From Candidatus Cloacimonadota bacterium (lineage in GTDB: Bacteria > Cloacimonadota > Cloacimonadia > Cloacimonadales > Cloacimonadaceae): DNA of 9,316 nucleotides. The stretch covers positions 1 to 9,316 of the forward strand of contig JAEWNJ010000105.1 of assembly GCA_023392795.1 (NCBI GenBank), written 5' to 3'. The notes below the pieces were generated by a model. It had not been told where the DNA came from. It saw nothing but the letters and a program-made list of their open reading frames with translations, and searched no databases. Shown piece after piece: positions 6,324 to 9,316 of the stretch. Within the stretch, counting starts at the first letter, position 1. Each line of letters opens with the position of its first letter. A program made the position numbers and the translations under genes.

Positions 6324-8770
6324 TGATCGCCATCCTTCGCCACGCGGAACTCCATGCGCGAGATGTATTTGATCTGCAATACTGTAAAGCCCATCAACAG
6401 CAGACTGAGCATCCACGCCATGGTGGTCGCCAGGCCAAACTTCAGATACAGATAGGCTTTCTCAAAGATCATCAGGTCTGCCACCTTGGTTGCTTCATTG
6501 GGCCCGCCAAAGGTCATTACCAGGATGAAGTCGCTGGATTGCGCAGCCACGATGAAAGCGGCGATGAGCTGGATAATGATCAGCGCTTTCAGACTGGGCA
6601 ACACGATGTAACGTATTTTGGCCAGAAACCCCGCGCCATCGATCTCCGCAGCTTCATACAGTTCGTTGGGGATGTTTTTGAGCGCCGCCAGATAGATCAG
6701 GCTGCCCGGCCCCATGCCAGCCCACACGCTGGGAATCACCACACAGAGCATGGCGAGCGATTCATTCTGAATCCAGCGGCTTTTTGGCAATCCCAATGCC
6801 ATCAGGATTTGATTCAAAGCTCCGGCGTCACCCGGATTGTAGAGCAATTTCCACAGATAGATCACGATCACGCCGCTGATCACTGCCGGCAAGTAATAGA
6901 TCACCCGGTAGAGCAATTTGGCGTGGCTTACTTCCTGCAGCATGATCGCCAGTATGATCGGCGGAACGAAGCCGAAGCCAAGCGACAAACCCATGTAAAG
7001 CAGGGTTTTGCCCACGGATGCCCACCAGCTTGGATCATACAGCACTTCCGCAATATTGGCGAAGCCCACCAGGGGCGAAGCCCCCACCAGCTTGTAATCT
7101 TGCACCGCCATTACACTGCCGGAGATCATCGGCACATACTTCCAGATAAAGATGCTGATCAGCGCCGGAGCCAGCAACAATACGGTCCAAAACATATATC
7201 TGCCGCTCATGCGCCGTTGACTTTTCTGCTCTGTACTCAGGATCTTCCATACCCGCCACAGAGTGAAGACAAAGGCAAAGATGATCAAGCCTGCCACCAC
7301 TGCGGCCAGCCGTTCGCGCCTGGCTTTTACCGCATCCGGTACTGTACCGATCATCTGGGCATTGGTGCGGGTTTCGGCTGCGGCCAGTACGCTGGCGATC
7401 TTTGCCCTCCTGGACTCGGGATCGCTGCCCAGACGTCCCGAAAGCTCCAATCCGATCAGTTCGTCCAGAGGGTAAGTCATAAACTCATATACTTTCTGAC
7501 AATTGTCGCCAAATGGCTCCGGTTTACCTTCTCGCATCGCGGTTTCAAAGGTTTCCAGCCAGCCGGAGGGAGCATAACGCAGATAGTCTTCATAACCGTA
7601 ACGCTTGAGAAACACGGGGTTCTGCATCCGGCCATAACCGTTTTCCACCATCACTTTCAGCCTGATCTGCCGGGCTTCTTCGCTATCGTAAAACTGGATG
7701 TATTTCCAGGCGGCTTCTCGCACAAGCTGAGGATCACGAGTTCCCAATCCGGCGTTATTGGTAATTCCCGCCCCACTGAAGATGCCCATCATGCGGCAAT
7801 TGATCTCGCTGCCACCTCGTCCTGAAGGGCCAGACGGACTGGGGGCAAAACCGTATAAATTGGGATCGTACCTGCCCCCCATATTTTGCTGCGAGAGATA
7901 ATCCATGCGCATGCCGATCCTGCCATCGCTCCACATATGCCCCCAATCACCATCCCGCTGAGCGTAACCGCGCTGAGCTTTACCACTCTTATCCCGCCAG
8001 GGCTCGGTGGCAAGCCGCAGGTAATACTCCATAGCTGTCACTCCGGCGGGAGAAGCAAAGCTGGCACGCCATTCCTCTTTCACGGGATCAAAGTGCACAG
8101 CATCACCTCCGGCAGCCCACAAAAAGGGCAACCAGTCATACGAAGCCTGTGGGCCAATAGCCAGCACAGTTCCATAGATACCGCTTGCAGGATCGCTTAA
8201 TTGCCTGGCATAGTCGGCAAATTCTTCCCAATTGGCAGGAGGAAGATTGGGATTCAGCCCCACCTTCTTAAATAGGTCTTTGCGGTACATCAGTACGCGC
8301 ACCAGAGTCTCATAGGGCAGAGCCCAGATCTTTTCTTCCTCTGTACCCTTCTTCTTGCGGCGGATCACCTGCCAGACTGGCTTTTCCACCCGCAGGTCCA
8401 TTGCTTCGGGGCTTTCCTCGCTGATGAATTCATCCAGGGGGTACAGCAGATTGTTTTGGATATAAGTGTCGCTCTGGCGGAAGTTTACATACAGGATGTC
8501 CGGAGCTACGCCGCCCGCAATAGCCAGCAGCGGACCAGAATCCAGATCCATGCCCTCAATCTTGATGCCGGCAAAGGCTCGGAGCTCGATCTCAGGGTAC
8601 TTCTGCCGGAAAGCCTTTACCACCGCCATGTTTGCTTTGCTATAAGCATCTGTATGCCGGGGATCGGGGAGTTCAAAGACTTTCAGCACCACCCTTTGGG
8701 CATAAGCCCGCGTCAGCCCGCCAATCAGGCTGATCAGTATCGTCAAAGCCAGGATCAAGCTCTTCTTCAT
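6320..8770 (-). CDS. Sugar-binding protein fused to MalF-type ABC permease
   Basis: One 816-residue chain that joins two normally separate parts of a CUT1-type sugar importer. Residues 1-24 form a signal peptide or anchor (MKK, hydrophobic run, AYA then Gln25). Residues about 27-430 look like an extracellular family 1 solute-binding protein, with GVAPDILYV (87-95), the WALPYE strand (149-154), LYRKDLF-like MYRKDLFKK (161-169), PPANWEEF (177-184) and a TM-proximal helical region to about 480. A helix at about 486-510 crosses the membrane, then a complete MalF-type permease follows: helices near 526-548, 585-612, 618-643, 670-697, 727-748 and 778-800, with the EAA loop YEAAEIDGAGFLAKIRYIVLP at about 705-725. 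The extra helix correctly flips the chain from the periplasm so that the EAA loop faces the cytoplasm. First gene of the operon, overlapping the next by ATGA. No good Shine-Dalgarno precedes its ATG. Substrate inferred from the two downstream glycosidases. Confidence 0.93.
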   Translation of the reverse strand: MKKSLILALTILISLIGGLTRAYAQRVVLKVFELPDPRHTDAYSKANMAVVKAFRQKYPEIELRAFAGIKIEGMDLDSGPLLAIAGGVAPDILYVNFRQSDTYIQNNLLYPLDEFISEESPEAMDLRVEKPVWQVIRRKKKGTEEEKIWALPYETLVRVLMYRKDLFKKVGLNPNLPPANWEEFADYARQLSDPASGIYGTVLAIGPQASYDWLPFLWAAGGDAVHFDPVKEEWRASFASPAGVTAMEYYLRLATEPWRDKSGKAQRGYAQRDGDWGHMWSDGRIGMRMDYLSQQNMGGRYDPNLYGFAPSPSGPSGRGGSEINCRMMGIFSGAGITNNAGLGTRDPQLVREAAWKYIQFYDSEEARQIRLKVMVENGYGRMQNPVFLKRYGYEDYLRYAPSGWLETFETAMREGKPEPFGDNCQKVYEFMTYPLDELIGLELSGRLGSDPESRRAKIASVLAAAETRTNAQMIGTVPDAVKARRERLAAVVAGLIIFAFVFTLWRVWKILSTEQKSQRRMSGRYMFWTVLLLAPALISIFIWKYVPMISGSVMAVQDYKLVGASPLVGFANIAEVLYDPSWWASVGKTLLYMGLSLGFGFVPPIILAIMLQEVSHAKLLYRVIYYLPAVISGVIVIYLWKLLYNPGDAGALNQILMALGLPKSRWIQNESLAMLCVVIPSVWAGMGPGSLIYLAALKNIPNELYEAAEIDGAGFLAKIRYIVLPSLKALIIIQLIAAFIVAAQSSDFILVMTFGGPNEATKVADLMIFEKAYLYLKFGLATTMAWMLSLLLMGFTVLQIKYISRMEFRVAKDGDQ

Positions 8771-8991
8771 AGGTTCTATAGCTAATTCACTATCGTCTTC
8801 ACCGTGTGGCGTTTTTTAGTTACCGCTGCCCCGTCGTTTCACAGTCAAGATGGCCGCGAACAGCATCCATCCAGCGATACTCCTCATCCAGATACCCGGA
8901 TTGCGCCACTATGGGGCAATAATCTGGAATAGCTGATTCCCCCTGCTGGCATGCATCACCTGCTTTCGGTTTGCTTTACGCGTAGATAATG
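8771..8991. other. Intergenic leader region upstream of the transporter-glycosidase operon
   Basis: This 221-bp gap must hold the operon's promoter unless transcription continues from the small gene upstream. On the minus strand a TTGACT (8843-8848) resembles a -35 box, but the best following -10-like hexamer, TAACTA (8817-8822), is 20 nt away, too long for an ordinary sigma-70 promoter. A perfect 8-bp palindrome TACGCGTA sits at 8977-8984, just after the small gene's stop. I see no stem-loop followed by a T-run, so no terminator is called. No Shine-Dalgarno sequence lies directly before the ATG at 8770. A short open frame with three Cys codons crosses the region (see findings). Confidence 0.4.
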
Positions 8992-9216
8992 CTAGTGTTG
9001 AGTATGAGCTTTCTGGGTTTCTGCCTTCTTTTGCATCTTTTCTTCCCGTTCTTTACGATGATAGATAAGGTGCAATTCGAACCCCACAAAGGCCAGGAAC
9101 AAGCCAAACAATGCCTCCAGACCGATCCAGCCGCTGAGGCCAAATCCATCCCATATCAAAAGTAATGCCAGCGCGATCGTGGGAAATTCGACGGCAGCGA
9201 TATAGTATTTGTGCAT
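8992..9216 (-). CDS. Small two-helix membrane protein, function unknown
   Basis: A 74-residue protein not recognised as a known family. It has a short N-terminus (MHKYY), a hydrophobic helix at about 5-24, a turn containing DGFGLSG, a second helix at about 28-50, and then a strongly charged, Lys/Glu-rich and probably helical tail (54-74) that should lie in the cytoplasm along with the N-terminus. The frame is open upstream to an ATG at 9315, but 9216 is chosen because AGGAGA lies 4 nt before it and the extension (with no membrane character) looks like untranslated leader. Same strand as the operon but 221 bp away, so co-transcription is possible and not shown. It could be a small accessory or stress-type inner-membrane protein; nothing in it points to sugar transport. 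Confidence 0.7.
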   Translation of the reverse strand: MHKYYIAAVEFPTIALALLLIWDGFGLSGWIGLEALFGLFLAFVGFELHLIYHRKEREEKMQKKAETQKAHTQH

Positions 9217-9220
9217 GGTG

Positions 9221-9226
9221 TCTCCT
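9221..9226 (-). promoter_or_regulatory. Shine-Dalgarno site that fixes the small protein's start
   Basis: On the minus strand AGGAGA is followed by CACC and the ATG at 9216. This is the strongest ribosome binding site in the window and is the main reason to reject the longer start at 9315. Confidence 0.75.
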
Positions 9227-9242
9227 ATGTTTTTTTCTGGGT

Positions 9243-9270
9243 CCTGAGCCAGGCAGAGCCTCTGCTCAGG
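9243..9270. other. Inverted repeat in the leader of the small membrane-protein gene
   Basis: CCTGA (9243-9247) can pair with TCAGG (9266-9270), and inside it GCAGAG (9253-9258) pairs with CTCTGC (9260-9265) around a single base. An alternative pairing is CCTGAGC with GCTCAGG. On the minus strand it is followed by an A-run, not a T-run, so it is not a normal intrinsic terminator. It may be an operator or a leader hairpin; function unproven. Confidence 0.35.
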
Positions 9271-9300
9271 TCTGGCAAAGCAAATCCCAGTCCCTTTATC

Positions 9301-9306
9301 TGTCAA
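9301..9306 (-). promoter_or_regulatory. Possible -35 element upstream of the small membrane-protein gene
   Basis: A perfect TTGACA lies on the minus strand, 85 nt upstream of the chosen ATG. At 17-nt spacing the -10 position reads TTGCTT, a poor match, and the nearby ATTTGC only loosely recalls the TTTG element of Bacteroidota-type promoters. Weak evidence. Confidence 0.2.
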
Positions 9307-9316
9307 GATTTTCATG

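Noticed and set aside
6324..6416. A longer start for the MalG-type permease at 6416
   Set aside because: The 31 extra residues overlap the end of the upstream gene, are not membrane-like, and ignore the ATGA overlap and the AAGGA site that support 6323.
6323..7825. A 500-codon open frame on the plus strand
   Set aside because: It lies exactly codon-in-register opposite the fused transporter gene, where stops arise only from TTA, CTA or TCA codons, which that gene rarely uses. Its translation is rich in His and Gln, has no recognisable domain, and the opposite strand has clear homology.
8795..8820. A possible plus-strand intrinsic terminator ending in the T-run at 8812-8817
   Set aside because: The preceding bases form only a 3-bp CAC/GTG stem, and there is no plus-strand gene for it to end.
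9217..9315. A longer start for the small membrane protein at 9315
   Set aside because: The extra 33 residues run through the inverted repeat and the Shine-Dalgarno site; the start at 9216 has a strong AGGAGA at proper spacing.
1..9316. CRISPR array, tRNA, rRNA, transposase or insertion-sequence ends
   Set aside because: No regularly spaced direct repeats, tRNA-like cloverleaf, rRNA-like sequence or transposase-like frame was seen; almost the whole window is explained by the minus-strand genes.

Overview
The window carries one tightly packed, leftward-transcribed (minus-strand) operon for taking up and breaking down a carbohydrate, preceded by a small membrane-protein gene on the same strand. 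Nothing convincing is encoded on the plus strand; the long plus-strand reading frames are antisense shadows.

Layout, in the direction of transcription (right to left): a 74-residue two-helix membrane protein (9216-8992); a 221-bp gap (8991-8771) that must hold the operon's leader; an ABC importer subunit in which a sugar-binding protein is fused to a MalF-type permease (8770-6320, 816 aa); a MalG-type permease with about 380 extra periplasmic residues between its first two membrane helices (6323-4449, 624 aa); a cytoplasmic GH38 alpha-mannosidase of the MAN2C1/Ams1 type (4449-1390, 1019 aa); and a cytoplasmic GH20 beta-N-acetylhexosaminidase (from 1393, running off the left edge after 464 codons). 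The four main genes overlap at every junction (ATGA, TAATG, ATGA), so they are almost certainly one translationally coupled transcript.

How they work together (inference): the importer brings an oligosaccharide with alpha-mannose and beta-GlcNAc/GalNAc residues through the inner membrane. The two glycosidases have no signal peptide and would trim it from its non-reducing ends in the cytoplasm. Free N-glycan fragments, or mannose/GlcNAc glycans from biomass or other cells, fit best. No ABC ATPase is present, so a shared MalK/MsmX-like ATPase elsewhere must power the transporter.

The most unusual feature is the MalG-type permease insertion. It appears to be built from five diverged copies of a repeat of about 66-77 residues. 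Together with the fused binding protein it would make a large importer with its periplasmic parts physically tethered.

Organism: a Gram-negative-type bacterium is likely from the importer design and signal peptide. Moderate GC, the fused binding-protein/permease architecture and the enlarged MalG suggest an FCB- or PVC-type lineage such as Cloacimonadota, but this is a low-confidence impression and no marker gene in the window settles it.
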